DNA of 62,798 nucleotides from Puniceibacterium sp. Its GTDB lineage: Bacteria; Pseudomonadota; Alphaproteobacteria; Rhodobacterales; Rhodobacteraceae. Below are positions 1 through 12,743 of the stretch, piece after piece. The stretch lies in contig JAGXGV010000011.1 in assembly GCA_024636635.1 (NCBI GenBank), positions 1 through 62,798 on the forward strand, read 5' to 3'. The notes beneath the pieces were generated by a model. The model worked only from the letters and a program-made list of their open reading frames with translations, did no database searches and was not told where the DNA came from. Positions within the stretch are counted from its first letter, which is position 1. The number at the start of each line of letters is the position of its first letter. A program made the translations under genes and the position numbers.

Positions 1-1297
<1,297 letters not shown>

Positions 1298-1301
<4 letters not shown>

Positions 1302-2077
1302 CCTCGATCATGGCCGAACAGGCTTGGAACCCCGGGGCCTACTACAGGTTCCGGGGTTTGCGATTGCGTCCCGCGCTGGATCTGCTCCGCTCGATCGGGC
1401 CTTTGCCCGAAGGCGCGGTGGTCGATCTTGGCTGTGGCGGTGGGGCAGTCGGTCCGGCACTCGGCCAGTTGCGCCGCCATCTGATCGGCGTCGATACCAG
1501 CCCTGCCATGCTGGCGCAGGCGCGGCTGACAGGCGGCTACGACGCCCTGCTTGAACAGGATCTGGCCGAATGGCGGGCCGCCGAACCGGTCGCCATGATC
1601 TTTTCCAACGCCGCCCTGCACTGGGTCGCCGCACATGACGAACTGATGCCCCGGCTGGCCGCCATGCTGCACACCGGCGGCGTGCTGGCGGTTCAGATCC
1701 CGCACCAGAACAATGCACCGTCGCACCGGCTCTGGCGCTCTCTGGTGGACGAATTGTTTCCTGGGCGGATTGATCCCGCACAGGGGCCCAAGGTCTTGCT
1801 TCCGGCCGAATATCACCGCCTGCTCGCGCCTCTTGGCAAGGTGGTGCTGTGGGAAACGGAATATTATCAGGAACTTGCGCCGGATGCAGAAGGCCACCCG
1901 GTGCGGCGCTTCACCGAAGGCACATATGCGCGACCGATCCTGAACAAGCTTGACCCTGACGAACAGTCCAGGCTGATCCGCACCTACGAAAGCGTGATCG
2001 GCAAAGCCTATCCCAAGGGTCCGGACGGGACGGTGCTGTTCCCGTTCCGGCGAATGTTCTTCACGCTTACGGTGTGA
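1298..2077 (+). CDS. class I SAM-dependent methyltransferase, trans-aconitate 2-methyltransferase-like
   Basis: [16 protein letters not shown] motif I; ATGA-type overlap with ftsH. Confidence 0.85.
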
Positions 2078-2175
2078 TCACGTGCAGTTGAGACGACATT
2101 CGCCGGGACATACCCGATGCGGGGACCCGCACGCCGCATTTACGGTCCCCCGCACCGTTCTGGACGCCGGTTCGA

Positions 2176-2766
2176 ATGAATGACCTTGCCGACGATATCC
2201 AAAGCTGTCGCCTGTGTGCCGACCGGTTCGCCGCGACACGCACCGCCCATGCGCCGCGCCCCGTACCGTGGTTCGATCCGCGCGCGCGGCTGCTTATCGC
2301 CGGACAGGCCCCGGGTTTGCGGGTGCACCGCTCCGGCGTGCCCTTCGACGATGCTTCGGGTGACCGCTTGCGCGACTGGCTGGGGCTAAGCCGCGACACG
2401 TTCTACGACCGCGCCCGCGTCGCCATCGTGCCGATGGCTTTCTGCTTTCCCGGTTACGATTCCCGCGGCGCCGATCTGCCGCCTCCTGCGATCTGCGGTG
2501 CGACCTGGCACGACAGCGTGATGCAGGCGCTTCCCGCGATCCGCCTGACTGTGGTCATCGGGGCCCATGCGCAGCGCTATCACCTCGGCACCCGGGACAG
2601 CGTCACGCGCACGGTGGCGGGCTGGCGCGACCATCTGCCCGGGCGTATCCCCTTGCCCCACCCGTCCTGGCGCAATACCGGATGGCTGCGGAAAAACCCA
2701 TGGTTCGCCGCAGACCTGCTGCCGGTCCTGCGCGCCCGCGTGACGGCCCTGATGGATGAGAATTGA
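2176..2766 (+). CDS. uracil-DNA glycosylase family protein
   Basis: LLIAGQAPGLRVHRSGVPFDDASGDRLRDWLG and LPHPSWRN motifs. Confidence 0.85.
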   Translation: MNDLADDIQSCRLCADRFAATRTAHAPRPVPWFDPRARLLIAGQAPGLRVHRSGVPFDDASGDRLRDWLGLSRDTFYDRARVAIVPMAFCFPGYDSRGADLPPPAICGATWHDSVMQALPAIRLTVVIGAHAQRYHLGTRDSVTRTVAGWRDHLPGRIPLPHPSWRNTGWLRKNPWFAADLLPVLRARVTALMDEN

Positions 2767-3557
2767 TGCCCGAAGACACACCGCTTGATGCCGCCCATGC
2801 CGCGATGGAGGCCGCCCCCGAAGACGACCAGGTGCGCCTGCGCTTTTATGAACGGCTGGCGGACGCGGAACTCTTCTTGCTTCTGGCGCAAGAGGCGACC
2901 GGCGACAGCCTCACACCCGAGATTTTCGACCTTTCCGACAGCCGCTTCGTGCTGGTCTTCGACCGGGAAGAGCGCCTCAGCCGCTTCACCGGGGGCGCCG
3001 CCGCTTATGCCGCGCTGCCGGGCCGCGTGATCGCCGGAATGCTCGCCGGACAGAACATCGGGCTGGGCCTCAACCTTGACGTGTCGCCCTCGTCCTTCCT
3101 GATTCCCGCCCCTGCGGTCGACTGGCTGGCACAGACCCTGGGTCAAGGTCCCGAAGAGGCAGAGGCCCGGCTGGTCGAGGTGCTGGCCCCCAGCGGCCTT
3201 CCCGACGACCTGCTGCGCGCGCTCGACACCAAGCTCGCACTTGCGGCGGGGCTTGCGCGCAGGGCCTACCTCGCGGCGGTGGTCTATGACGACAACAGCC
3301 GCGGGCATCTGCTTGGACTGACCGGCACGGCCGCCGGGGCCGAAGCAGCACTGGCCCGCGCGGTCAACGAGGCGCTGGTGTTTTCCGGGATCGAGGCGGG
3401 CGCGCTCGACGTGGTGTTCCTCGCCGACAGTGATCCGCTCACCGCACGGCTCGCCCGCGTTGGCCTGCGCTTCGACCTGCCACAAGCCGCCGCACGCACA
3501 GCACGCGCCAGTTTGGCTCCGGGATCGGATCCGGACAAGCCGCCGATCCTGCGCTGA
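2766..3557 (+). CDS. SseB family protein
   Basis: SseB N-terminal-like domain; start ATG at 2766 overlaps the preceding stop. Confidence 0.7.
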   Translation: MPEDTPLDAAHAAMEAAPEDDQVRLRFYERLADAELFLLLAQEATGDSLTPEIFDLSDSRFVLVFDREERLSRFTGGAAAYAALPGRVIAGMLAGQNIGLGLNLDVSPSSFLIPAPAVDWLAQTLGQGPEEAEARLVEVLAPSGLPDDLLRALDTKLALAAGLARRAYLAAVVYDDNSRGHLLGLTGTAAGAEAALARAVNEALVFSGIEAGALDVVFLADSDPLTARLARVGLRFDLPQAAARTARASLAPGSDPDKPPILR

Positions 3558-3690
3558 CCCGGCTCTTCTTCGGGTCAAAAATATCCCCGCCGGAGGCACC
3601 GCGACGCGCGCCCCGCGAGCGGCGCCACCAGAAACGCGTGACCTCCCGGGCAGGGCCGCCCGCCCGGCATCCAGCCCGGCATCCCGCCCC

Positions 3691-4698
3691 TCATACCGCG
3701 CCAAGCTCCTGCCGCAGCGTCGCCAACAGGTCACCCGGCATCGGCCGCGCCTCCCAGACCGCACGGGCTATGGCGCGCGACAGGCAGATCGCGGCGGCAT
3801 GGCCGATCTGCGTCAGTTGCTGCTGCGGCGCGGCCAGGGGCAGGGACCCGGTCGATGCGGCAAAGACCAGATCGCCATCATTCGGGCTGTGCGCGGGCAG
3901 GATGGCGCGGGCGATGCCGTCATGCGCGGCCACGGCCAGCCGCCGCAGCTGTGCCTTGTCAAGGGCTGCATCGGTTGCCACGATGGCGATGGTGGTGTTG
4001 CCCTGTCCGGCCATCGCCGCCAGCTTGCGGCTTTCCGGCGGTTCCCGCCAGCCGCAGGCCGGATCGGGACCAAGCGCGCCGTATTCGTCCCCGAATTCAA
4101 AGGGCGCGGCCCAGAAATGGCGTCCCGAGGGTGTCGTGACGCTGCCCAGCGGGTTCACCGCGACCAGCGCGCCCACCGTCACGCCCTGCCCAAGACGCAA
4201 GGACGCCGAACCAAGCCCGCCCTTGTGCATGGCGGTCTGCGCCCCTGTCCCGGCCCCGCTGCTGCCCAGCGCAAACCGCACCGACGCGGCGGCAAGGGCG
4301 TCGCGCCCAAGCGCCGGATAGGGGTTCACGCCCCAGCGTTTTTCGCCGCCGTTCAGCAGATCGAACAGGATGGCCGCAGGCACCAGCGGCACCCGGGCGC
4401 TGTGGACGGCAAAGCCGCGCCCCGCCTCGTGCAGCGCCTCCATCACACCCTGCGCCGCGGCAAGTCCAAAGGCGCTGCCCCCCGACAGGACAAGCGCATC
4501 GACGCCCGGCGCGGTCTTGTCCGGTTCGAGCAGATCAGTCTCGCGCGTGCCCGGGGCACCGCCCATAACCGCATAGGAACAGGCAAAGGGCGCATCGGCG
4601 GTCAGCACCGTTGTGCCCGACTTCAGCGCGGAATCCTGCGCGTTTCCCACCCGCAGTCCGGGCACATCGGTGATCAGGTTCAGCGGTCCCGGTTGCAT
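3691..4698 (-). CDS. P1 family (S58/DmpA-like) peptidase
   Basis: LITDVPGLRVGNAQD start, DALVLSGGSAFGLAAAQGVME, and GVTVGALVAVNPLGSV motif. Confidence 0.9.
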   Translation of the reverse strand: MQPGPLNLITDVPGLRVGNAQDSALKSGTTVLTADAPFACSYAVMGGAPGTRETDLLEPDKTAPGVDALVLSGGSAFGLAAAQGVMEALHEAGRGFAVHSARVPLVPAAILFDLLNGGEKRWGVNPYPALGRDALAAASVRFALGSSGAGTGAQTAMHKGGLGSASLRLGQGVTVGALVAVNPLGSVTTPSGRHFWAAPFEFGDEYGALGPDPACGWREPPESRKLAAMAGQGNTTIAIVATDAALDKAQLRRLAVAAHDGIARAILPAHSPNDGDLVFAASTGSLPLAAPQQQLTQIGHAAAICLSRAIARAVWEARPMPGDLLATLRQELGAV

Positions 4699-4890
4699 GT
4701 CACTCCCTCGCGTTCGGATGAACCGGAGCCCGGTTCAGATGCGGCGTCCACTGTCGACCTCCATACAGGCGCCGGTGAACGCGCGGCCAGTCCGGTCAGA
4801 GGCAGGGCGCGGTAAGGCCCCTCTGACCTGATATGGGGGACGATGTCGGCCCCTGGGGCCCATCCGTTGAACAACTTCGCGGCCTTGCCC

Positions 4891-6519
4891 TCAGGCGTCA
4901 TCCCATACTCCTTGCTGTGTCAGGGCCTGTGCGCCGAATTCTGGCAGGCGTGGCGCGGCATCCACAAGTTCGCGGATATAGGGATGCGCGGGATTCTCAA
5001 GGACCTGCCCGGTCGGCCCCTGTTCGACGATCTCGCCGGCCTGCATCACCAGCACGCGGTCAGTGACGCCGCGGACCACCGAAAGGTCGTGTCTGACGAA
5101 CAGGTAGGCAAGCCCATAACGGGGCGACAGGTCTGCGATCAGGTCCAGGATCTGGGCGCGCACCCGCACGTCCAGCGCCGAAACCGCTTCGTCGAACAGG
5201 ATCAGATCCGGTCGGATAATCAGCGCGCGGGCGATGGCGATGCGCTGACGCTGGCCGCCGGAAAAGGCGTGGATGTATTTCTCGGCATCCTTCGGGGACA
5301 TGTTGACCGCGGTCATAACCTCGGCGATGGCTGCCTGCCGCGCGGCGCCCGTGGGCGGATCCTCAAGCAGGTGAAACGGCTCGGATATCAGGCGCGCGAC
5401 GCTGTGGCGGGGGTTGAAGCTGCTGTAGGGGTCCTGAAACACCGCCTGCATATGGCGCCGCGTGGCCGGGTCGCCGGCGCGCACGGGCCGTCCATCGAGG
5501 GTGATCTGGCCGCCGCTTATGGGATCGAGGCCCAGGATCGCCCGGATCAGCGTCGATTTTCCGCTGCCGCTTTCCCCGACAAGGCCAAGGCGTTCGCCGC
5601 GCCGGATGTCAAAGCTGATGCCCTTCAACGCCTGGAACACCGGGCGGGGCCGGAACAGCCCGGTGCGCCGCATCGGATAGTCACGGCTGACGTCCTGCAC
5701 GCGCAGCAGCGGCCCCCGTTGCGGGACCTTTGGCAGCGTGGCCCGGTGGCCCGAGGCATCGAACAGCGCGCGGGTGTAGGGGTGTCCGGCCTGCCTGAAC
5801 ACGTCGCGCGCGGCGCCCTGTTCGACGATTTCGCCCTTGCGCAGGACGGCGATCCGGTCGGCCATGCGGGCAACCACGGCAAGGTCATGGGTGATCATCA
5901 GAAGGCCCATGTCGTAATCGGTCACCAGACCCTTGAGCAGGTCAAGGATCCGGGCCTGCGTCGTCACGTCCAGCGCCGTCGTGGGTTCATCCGCGATCAG
6001 CAGCGCGGGGCGGCGGATGATGGCCATGGCGATGACCACCCGCTGGCGCTGACCCCCTGAAAGCTGGTGCGGATAACGGTCGGGCGGAACCCTGTCCGGC
6101 GGCAGACCGACGCGGGCAAGCGTTTCGGCCAGCAGCGCGTCTGCCTGTGCCGAGGACAGTGACGTCTCGCCCGCGCGGTGCAGGCGCAGGGTTTCGCCGA
6201 CCTGCCGCCCAATGGTCTGGAGTGGATTGAGCGCGGTCATCGGCTCCTGGAACACCATGCCCATCGCGTTGCCGCGCCGCGCACACATCTGCGCCTCGTC
6301 AAGCGTCAGAAGGTCGGTGCCATCCAGCAGGATCTGCCCCGAGGTGGCGGCGCCCTGCGGCAGCAGCCCGATTGTGGCCAGCGCGGTCATGGACTTGCCC
6401 GACCCGGATTCGCCGGTCAGCGCGACGATTTCGCCCCGTGCGACGGACAGCGAAAGATCGTGCAGCACCGGGATTCCCCTGATGGTGACGCCCAGGGCGC
6501 GGATATCCAGTAGGCTCAT
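4891..6519 (-). CDS. dipeptide/oligopeptide ABC transporter, fused double ATP-binding protein
   Basis: two Walker A (GESGSGKS) and two LSGGQRQR/FSGGQRQR signatures. Confidence 0.95.
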   Translation of the reverse strand: MSLLDIRALGVTIRGIPVLHDLSLSVARGEIVALTGESGSGKSMTALATIGLLPQGAATSGQILLDGTDLLTLDEAQMCARRGNAMGMVFQEPMTALNPLQTIGRQVGETLRLHRAGETSLSSAQADALLAETLARVGLPPDRVPPDRYPHQLSGGQRQRVVIAMAIIRRPALLIADEPTTALDVTTQARILDLLKGLVTDYDMGLLMITHDLAVVARMADRIAVLRKGEIVEQGAARDVFRQAGHPYTRALFDASGHRATLPKVPQRGPLLRVQDVSRDYPMRRTGLFRPRPVFQALKGISFDIRRGERLGLVGESGSGKSTLIRAILGLDPISGGQITLDGRPVRAGDPATRRHMQAVFQDPYSSFNPRHSVARLISEPFHLLEDPPTGAARQAAIAEVMTAVNMSPKDAEKYIHAFSGGQRQRIAIARALIIRPDLILFDEAVSALDVRVRAQILDLIADLSPRYGLAYLFVRHDLSVVRGVTDRVLVMQAGEIVEQGPTGQVLENPAHPYIRELVDAAPRLPEFGAQALTQQGVWDDA

Positions 6520-7331
6520 GGCACACGGTCCTTCAGGCGCGGATCAAGCGCATCGCGCAGCCCGTCGCCCAGCAGGTTGAGGCCAAGGACCATAAGCACG
6601 ATGGCCATGCCGGGCACGATCGCCACATGCGGCGCGATCGCCACCATGGTCTGCGCCTCGGCCAGCATCCGCCCCCAGGACGGCACCGGTGGCTGCGCGC
6701 CGAGGCCCACATAAGACAGCCCCGCCTCGGCCAGGATGCCGAGCGAGAACTGGATGGTGCCCTGAACGATCAGCAGGTTGGTCAGGTTGGGAAGGATGTG
6801 TTCAATGCTGATCCGGGGCGCGGATTTGCCCGAAACCCGCGCGGCAAGGATAAAGTCGCGCTGCCAGAGCGACAGCGCCCCGCTGCGGGTAAGCCGGGCA
6901 AAGACCGGGATGTTGAAGATGCCGATGGCGATGATTGCGTTCACCGCGCCGGGGCCGAAGACGGCGGTGATCAGGATCGCGATCACAAGGCTGGGGAAGG
7001 CAAATATCAGGTCGTTGCCGCGCATGATGATCTCATCCAGCCAGCCGCCCGCCCGCGCGGCGGCCCAGAGCCCGAGCGGCACGCCAAAGCCCATGCCGAC
7101 GGCCACGGCAACAACCGCCACGCCAAGCGAGGTGCGCGCGCCGACCATGATCATGCTCAGGATGTCGCGGCCGAAATGGTCTGTGCCCAGCAGGTTCACG
7201 CTGTCCGGCGGATGCAGGCGGGCCGCGATGTTCACGCCGCTCACCGGCTCTGGCGTCCACAGGAACGACAGCAGCGCCGCCCCGAGGAAAGCGGCGGTCA
7301 GGCCCGCGCCAAGGACAAGCGTCAGCCTCAC
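6516..7331 (-). CDS. ABC transporter permease (DppC-like)
   Basis: GTDHFGRDILS and EAA-loop region; GTG start at 7331 overlaps the upstream permease stop. Confidence 0.92.
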   Translation of the reverse strand: MRLTLVLGAGLTAAFLGAALLSFLWTPEPVSGVNIAARLHPPDSVNLLGTDHFGRDILSMIMVGARTSLGVAVVAVAVGMGFGVPLGLWAAARAGGWLDEIIMRGNDLIFAFPSLVIAILITAVFGPGAVNAIIAIGIFNIPVFARLTRSGALSLWQRDFILAARVSGKSAPRISIEHILPNLTNLLIVQGTIQFSLGILAEAGLSYVGLGAQPPVPSWGRMLAEAQTMVAIAPHVAIVPGMAIVLMVLGLNLLGDGLRDALDPRLKDRVP

Positions 7332-8272
7332 CTCTGCGTCCTGAGGCGCGGGTCGATCGCGGCATAAGCAAGATCGACAAGGAAATTCACCAGGATCACC
7401 GCAAACACCAGCAGCATCACCACTGATTCCACCACGATCAGATCCCGCTGGCTGATGCTTTGAAAGATCAGGCGGCCAAGGCCGGGCAGAAAGAACACCT
7501 GTTCGATGATGATCGCCCCGGCCAGCAGGAACGAAAATTGCAGACCGATGATGGTCAGCACTGGGATCATTGCATTGCGCAGGGCATGGCGCCACAGCGT
7601 CTGGCGGCGGGTCAGCCCCTTGGCACGTGCGGTGCGGATGTAATCCTCGTCCAGCGTGTCAAGCAGCGAAGACCGCAGCACCCGGGTCAGGATCGCGGCC
7701 TGCGGCAGCGCCAGCGCAATGGCGGGCAGGGTCAGTGCCTTGATCCCGGCCCCCAGCGACTCCCAGCCGGGAAAGCCGCCGGCACTGAACCAGCGCAACT
7801 GGATGGCGAAGACCAGCACCAGAAGCATGGCGAACCAGAAATTCGGCAGCGCAATGCCCAGTTGCGTGGATGCCATCACGCCAATATCGCCCGCGCGCCC
7901 GCGCCGCGCCGCGGCAAAAAGCCCGGCCGGAAAGGCAATCAGCACGGCCAGAGCAAGAGCATAGACGGCCAGCGGCAGAGACACCCACAGACGGTCCGCG
8001 ATCATCTGCGACACGGGCGTGCGGTAGGTGTAGGACAGGCCGAAATCTCCCGACAGCATGCCCGTGATCCAGGTCACATACCGCTCGGGCCTCGATACGT
8101 CGAGCCCGAGTTCGGCGCGCAGCGCGGCCAGCGTGTCGGCTTGTGCATTCAGGCCCAGCATGTAGCTGGCCGGATCGCCGGGTGCTACCTCTATCACAAG
8201 GAATATAACGACCGACGCGACAAGCAGGCTGATCGCGAGCGATGTCAGGCGGGTGAGTGCAAAGAGCCACAT
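7328..8272 (-). CDS. ABC transporter permease (DppB-like)
   Basis: EVAPGDPASYMLG and EDYIRTARAKGLTRRQTLWRHALRNAMIPVLT motif. Confidence 0.94.
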   Translation of the reverse strand: MWLFALTRLTSLAISLLVASVVIFLVIEVAPGDPASYMLGLNAQADTLAALRAELGLDVSRPERYVTWITGMLSGDFGLSYTYRTPVSQMIADRLWVSLPLAVYALALAVLIAFPAGLFAAARRGRAGDIGVMASTQLGIALPNFWFAMLLVLVFAIQLRWFSAGGFPGWESLGAGIKALTLPAIALALPQAAILTRVLRSSLLDTLDEDYIRTARAKGLTRRQTLWRHALRNAMIPVLTIIGLQFSFLLAGAIIIEQVFFLPGLGRLIFQSISQRDLIVVESVVMLLVFAVILVNFLVDLAYAAIDPRLRTQR

Positions 8273-8868
8273 GTGCGCAGGTTAGGGCGCATCTGCAGGG
8301 TGGTCCAGAGCCGGCCGCGTTCCGGGGATGGCAACGCGCCTGCGGCTTGGGCGGCGCGCTCACATCCAGCCGTCCTTGTGGTCGGAGCGGGCGACCTGCT
8401 GGCTTTATTGCGAAGCGGAAAACCTGCAATCTGACAACCTGCAATCTGACGGCGGCCAGAGTGCAAGGGATTCGCCGGAGTGTGGCGATTCCCGGCCAGG
8501 TGCCTTGCGCGTGAAGGATTCCCGCAAGAATTGGCAAGAATCTGCTTCAGATTCGTGCATTAGTCCAAAACAGCCGCAATCCTCACCAAGCGATTAAGCG
8601 ACAAGAGACCAAATTTTGGCAGATGTGAGATTTATTTTGACAGGCGCAGGCGTACATGACCAAAATAGCAGCTAAATGTGAATGGTCTCATTTGCATCGA
8701 ATAAGCAGTTTCTCGGTGAACGGGCCGTGTCGCAAGGAATGATGAAAAGTTCGGGCACCGGACGGTCATTCAGAAAACCGGTTGGCGGCCAAGGGCTGCA
8801 GCGACCGGCAAGAGATTCGGCGCGCAAGAGGGAATGGGAGAGGAGCCCGGACCTTCATCGTGCCGACC

Positions 8869-8895
8869 GGAGCCGGAGCGGGATGCTCCGGCTCC
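8869..8895. other. strong inverted repeat (11-bp stem, 5-nt loop)
   Basis: GGAGCCGGAGC GGGAT GCTCCGGCTCC in the gap between binding-protein and permease genes. Confidence 0.85.
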
Positions 8896-9007
8896 TTTGA
8901 CGCAAAGGGGTGTGGTCGATAGCGCTGCACCCCCGGACGCTTCATCATCCACACAGCCAGAAACGGTCTCAAATCAGGCTGCACGGCCAATGCCCATCGC
9001 CCGGGTG

Positions 9008-10480
9008 CTATTCGGCCCAGCTCACCCCGGTCAGATCGGTTGCCTGCGTCGGCTGATCCTGCCACAGCCCGCGCAGGCGCGCATCGGCGACTGTCGGAAA
9101 GGCCAGCTGGAACAGGTAGCCGTTTACATAATCGTCGGCGATGATCCGTTCGGCCTGCCGGATCAGGTCGGATCGTGCGGCGGCATCCGTGGTGCCGTCA
9201 AGCGTGGTCATCAGATCCCGGAAAACGGGGTTGTCATACTGGAAATAATAGTCGGGCCGGGCATAGATGTTGATGTCCATCGGTTCGGTGTGGCTCACGA
9301 TGGTCAGGCCGAAATCCCGGCCGCGAAACACCTCTTCGAGCCATTGCGCCCATTCAAGGTTGGTGATCTCGGCCCTGATCCCGACAGCGCGCAACTGGGC
9401 GGCGATAATCTCGCCTCCGCGCCGGGCATAAGAGGGCGGCGGCAGTTTCAGCGTGGTGGAGAAGCCGTCCGCCAGCCCGGCCTCGTCCAGCAGGCGCAGG
9501 GACAGTTCGGGGTCGTAGACAGACTGCGCCGTCAGGTCGACATAATCGGGATTGTGCGGCGCGAAATGCGTACCGATCGGGGTGCCAAGGCCGAACATCG
9601 CGCCGTCGATCACGTCCTGACGGTTGATGGCATGGGCGACGGCCTGGCGCACGCGGATGTCGTCGAACGGCGGTTGCGCGTTGTTCATGGCCAGGATCGT
9701 CTCGCCTTCGGTGCTGCCGACAAGAACCTGAAACCGCGGATCGGCCTCGAACTGGGGCAGGTTCTCGGGGGCGGGGAAGCCGGCGAAGGCGTCGATATCA
9801 TGCGCCATCATCGCGGCAAAGGCCGCCGTCGGGTCCGAGATGAACTTGAAGGTCGCCTCTGTCAGCGCCGGTTTTGTGCCCCAGTAGTCCGGATAGGCGG
9901 TCAGGGTGATCTGGTCGCCCTGCCGCCAGTTGTCAAAGACGAAAGGGCCGGTGCCGATGGGGGCGGTCTTGATCTCTGCGATGTTTTCGGGGGCGACGAT
10001 CACCGCATCCCCCCAGGCCAGGTTGAAGGGCAGCGCCCCGTTGGGGCGGCTGAGCGTGATGGTGACAGTCTGGGGATCGGTCGCCGCAACCTTGGCGATA
10101 TCGGTGAAAAGCGCCTTTTGGGCGTTTACGCTGTCCTCGGCCCGGGCCCGGTCGAGCGAGAATTTCACATCCCCGGCGTCCATCGCGGTACCGTCGTGGA
10201 AGGTCACGCCGGGGTGCAGATGAAAGGTGTAGGTCAGGCCGTCGTCGCTGATGTCCCAGCTTTCGGCCAGCGAGGGCACCACCGCGCCGTCCGGGGCGAA
10301 CCGGGTCAGCCCCTCGAACACATTCGCATAAAGCACGGAATCGATCGCCCCTGCCGCCGCGCTGGTCGGATCAAGATGCGGCGGTTCGAGTTGCAGCGCA
10401 ATGGTCACGTCCGTCCGCTGCGCCTGCGCCGCTGTTGCAAGGGCAAGGGCGGTCGTGATGCCAAGGGTCCAGCGGTTCAT
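9008..10480 (-). CDS. peptide ABC transporter substrate-binding protein (SBP family 5)
   Basis: signal peptide [20 protein letters not shown] and family-5 motifs ([28 protein letters not shown]). Confidence 0.94.
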   Translation of the reverse strand: MNRWTLGITTALALATAAQAQRTDVTIALQLEPPHLDPTSAAAGAIDSVLYANVFEGLTRFAPDGAVVPSLAESWDISDDGLTYTFHLHPGVTFHDGTAMDAGDVKFSLDRARAEDSVNAQKALFTDIAKVAATDPQTVTITLSRPNGALPFNLAWGDAVIVAPENIAEIKTAPIGTGPFVFDNWRQGDQITLTAYPDYWGTKPALTEATFKFISDPTAAFAAMMAHDIDAFAGFPAPENLPQFEADPRFQVLVGSTEGETILAMNNAQPPFDDIRVRQAVAHAINRQDVIDGAMFGLGTPIGTHFAPHNPDYVDLTAQSVYDPELSLRLLDEAGLADGFSTTLKLPPPSYARRGGEIIAAQLRAVGIRAEITNLEWAQWLEEVFRGRDFGLTIVSHTEPMDINIYARPDYYFQYDNPVFRDLMTTLDGTTDAAARSDLIRQAERIIADDYVNGYLFQLAFPTVADARLRGLWQDQPTQATDLTGVSWAE

Positions 10481-10635
10481 GGGCGTCAACTCCTTCTGGG
10501 GCGCGGGGCGCCGGTTGCAGCGACTGTCGGATGAATTGGGATGGGGATCAAGCGGCGAGAGCGGGCGCGAAATGCTGGCAGGCCGGGCCGGGGTTTGGTA
10601 GATGCAGCGCGTCCCGACCCGGAGGAGAGACCAGG

Positions 10636-11469
10636 ATGAGCGCCACCGCCCGCAAGACCGCGCCTTTGCCCGACGACATCCGCGCCCGCAAGGGCGGCGT
10701 GCCGCTTGTATCGCTGACCGCCTACACCACGCCCATGGCACAACTGATGGATGCGCATTGCGACTTTGTGCTCGTGGGGGATTCGGTCGGCATGGTGCTG
10801 CATGGGCTGCCCTCGACCCTGGGTGTAACGCTTGAGATGATGATCCTGCACGGTCAGGCGGTACGGCGCGGCCTGAGCCGGGCGATGATGGTTGTGGACA
10901 TGCCCTTTGGTTCTTACGAGGAAAGCCCGCAGCAGGCGTTCCGCAATGCGGCCCGGGTGATGGCCGAGACGGGCGCGGGCGCGGTCAAGCTGGAAGGCGG
11001 CGTCACGATGGCCGAGACGATCGCCTTTCTGGTCAGGCGCGGGATCCCGGTGATGGCGCACGTTGGTCTCACGCCACAGTCGATCAATACGCTGGGCGGG
11101 TATCGGGTGCAGGGACGCGGTGCGGCGGGCGACGCGCTGATGGCCGACGCGCAGGCAGTGGCGCAGGCAGGGGCCTTTGCTGTGGTTCTGGAAAAGGTGC
11201 CCGAAGCACTGGCTGACCAGATCACCGCCGACATCATCATCCCGACCATCGGCATCGGCGCCTCGGCGGGCTGCGACGGGCAGATTTTGGTGGTGGATGA
11301 CATGCTGGGGCTGTTCACCGCCTTCAGGGCGAAATTCGTCAAGCGCTACGCCGATCTGGGCGAACAGGCCGAAGCGGCGGTGGCAGCTTATGCGGCCGAG
11401 GTGCGGGCGCGGTCCTTTCCGGCGGCAGAACACGTCTTTGGCGATACCGCGCCGGAGCGCACGATATGA
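10636..11469 (+). CDS. panB: 3-methyl-2-oxobutanoate hydroxymethyltransferase
   Basis: [34 protein letters not shown]-like [20 protein letters not shown]. Confidence 0.97.
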   Translation: MSATARKTAPLPDDIRARKGGVPLVSLTAYTTPMAQLMDAHCDFVLVGDSVGMVLHGLPSTLGVTLEMMILHGQAVRRGLSRAMMVVDMPFGSYEESPQQAFRNAARVMAETGAGAVKLEGGVTMAETIAFLVRRGIPVMAHVGLTPQSINTLGGYRVQGRGAAGDALMADAQAVAQAGAFAVVLEKVPEALADQITADIIIPTIGIGASAGCDGQILVVDDMLGLFTAFRAKFVKRYADLGEQAEAAVAAYAAEVRARSFPAAEHVFGDTAPERTI

Positions 11470-12311
11470 CTGCGCCGATTGTCAGGACCCTGGCCGCAAT
11501 ACGGTCCGAGGTGGCGGGCTGGAAACGGGCCGGGCAGAGCGTGGGGGTGGTGCCCACCATGGGCGCGCTGCACGAAGGGCATCTGTCGCTGGTGCGGGCG
11601 GCAAAGGCGGGTTGCGACCGGGTGATCGTCACGATCTTCGTCAATCCGCGGCAGTTCAATTCACCGCAGGATCTGGCGGACTATCCCCGCACCGAGGTCG
11701 AGGATGCGCGCAAGCTGGCGCCTCTGGGGGTGGATGCGGTCTATGTGCCGGACCCGGAGCAGATATATCCCGAGGGGTTTTCCACCACCGTTTCGGTTGC
11801 GGGGCTGACGGAAGTCCTGTGCGGCGCGCACCGGCCGGGGCATTTCGACGGGGTGGCGACGGTGGTGACCAAGCTGTTCACCCAGACCCGTGCCGACCGC
11901 GCCTATTTCGGCGAAAAGGATTACCAGCAGTTGCAGGTGGTGACGCGGCTGTCGCGCGACCTTGACCTGCCGGTCGAGGTGGTGGGCTGCCCGACGATAC
12001 GCGAAGAGGACGGTCTCGCCATGTCCTCGCGCAACCTGCTTTTGTCGGATCGCGCGCGGGTCTGGGCGCCCGAACTGCACCGCGCAATGGAGGAGATGGC
12101 CGCGGGATTGGTGTCGGGGGGCGACCTGACCGCACTGCGCGCCGACGCCGAGGCCCGGCTGCTGCGGGCCGGGTTCACCGGTGTCGATTACCTCGATCTG
12201 CGGGCCTGCGGGGATCTGTCGCTTTTGACGGCTGTGGACCGCCCGGCGCGGCTGCTGGCGGCGGCCTGGCTGGCCGGGGTGCGCCTGATCGACAATATCG
12301 CGGTCGGTTAG
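11466..12311 (+). CDS. panC: pantoate--beta-alanine ligase
   Basis: [39 protein letters not shown]; overlaps panB. Confidence 0.97.
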   Translation: MTAPIVRTLAAIRSEVAGWKRAGQSVGVVPTMGALHEGHLSLVRAAKAGCDRVIVTIFVNPRQFNSPQDLADYPRTEVEDARKLAPLGVDAVYVPDPEQIYPEGFSTTVSVAGLTEVLCGAHRPGHFDGVATVVTKLFTQTRADRAYFGEKDYQQLQVVTRLSRDLDLPVEVVGCPTIREEDGLAMSSRNLLLSDRARVWAPELHRAMEEMAAGLVSGGDLTALRADAEARLLRAGFTGVDYLDLRACGDLSLLTAVDRPARLLAAAWLAGVRLIDNIAVG

Positions 12312-12528
12312 GGCAGGGTGCAAACAACTGCCGCCCGGTGCGCCGGGCGCGTGCTGAAGGGCGGGACGCCGGGCTTCACGACCACTTCGCTGGCCACTCG
12401 ATCAGATCTGGCCCAGGTGGTCGCAAATTTCCTGCGTTGCCCGGATTTTCTGACCTTCGGGGCTTGGCTCCGGGTCGCATTGCGCCGGGTCGCTGTGATC
12501 GGGGTCGCTTTGCAATCCGCACCTTGGA

Positions 12529-12699
12529 TCAGCTACAACCTTTCACCTTTACGCTGCGTCCGTCCTCCAGCGTCAGGATGCTGTCAGCGCGGTCCAGGAT
12601 GCGAATGTCATGCGTGACCAGCAGCGTTGTCGCACCGCGTGCGGCCCACATCCGTTTCAGCAGGTCCACCACCTTGGCGGCGCTGTGCTTGGCCGGTCC
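12529..12699 (-). pseudogene. C-terminal remnant of an ABC transporter ATP-binding protein
   Basis: minus-strand reading GPAKHSAAKVVDLLKRMWAARGATTLLVTHDIRILDRADSILTLEDGRSVKVKGCS*; H-loop THD present, upstream Walker A/B absent. Confidence 0.7.
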
Positions 12700-12743
12700 G
12701 CTTCAGCGTATCTGGTTCTGATTAATCTTCTGATGGATGTAAA

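Noticed and set aside
3430-4815. 461-aa plus-strand ORF
   Set aside because: Antisense to the P1-family peptidase gene and Arg/Pro-rich; shadow ORF.
8834-10534. 566-aa ORF on the plus strand
   Set aside because: Lies opposite the clear SBP family-5 gene; no domain or signal peptide logic; shadow ORF.
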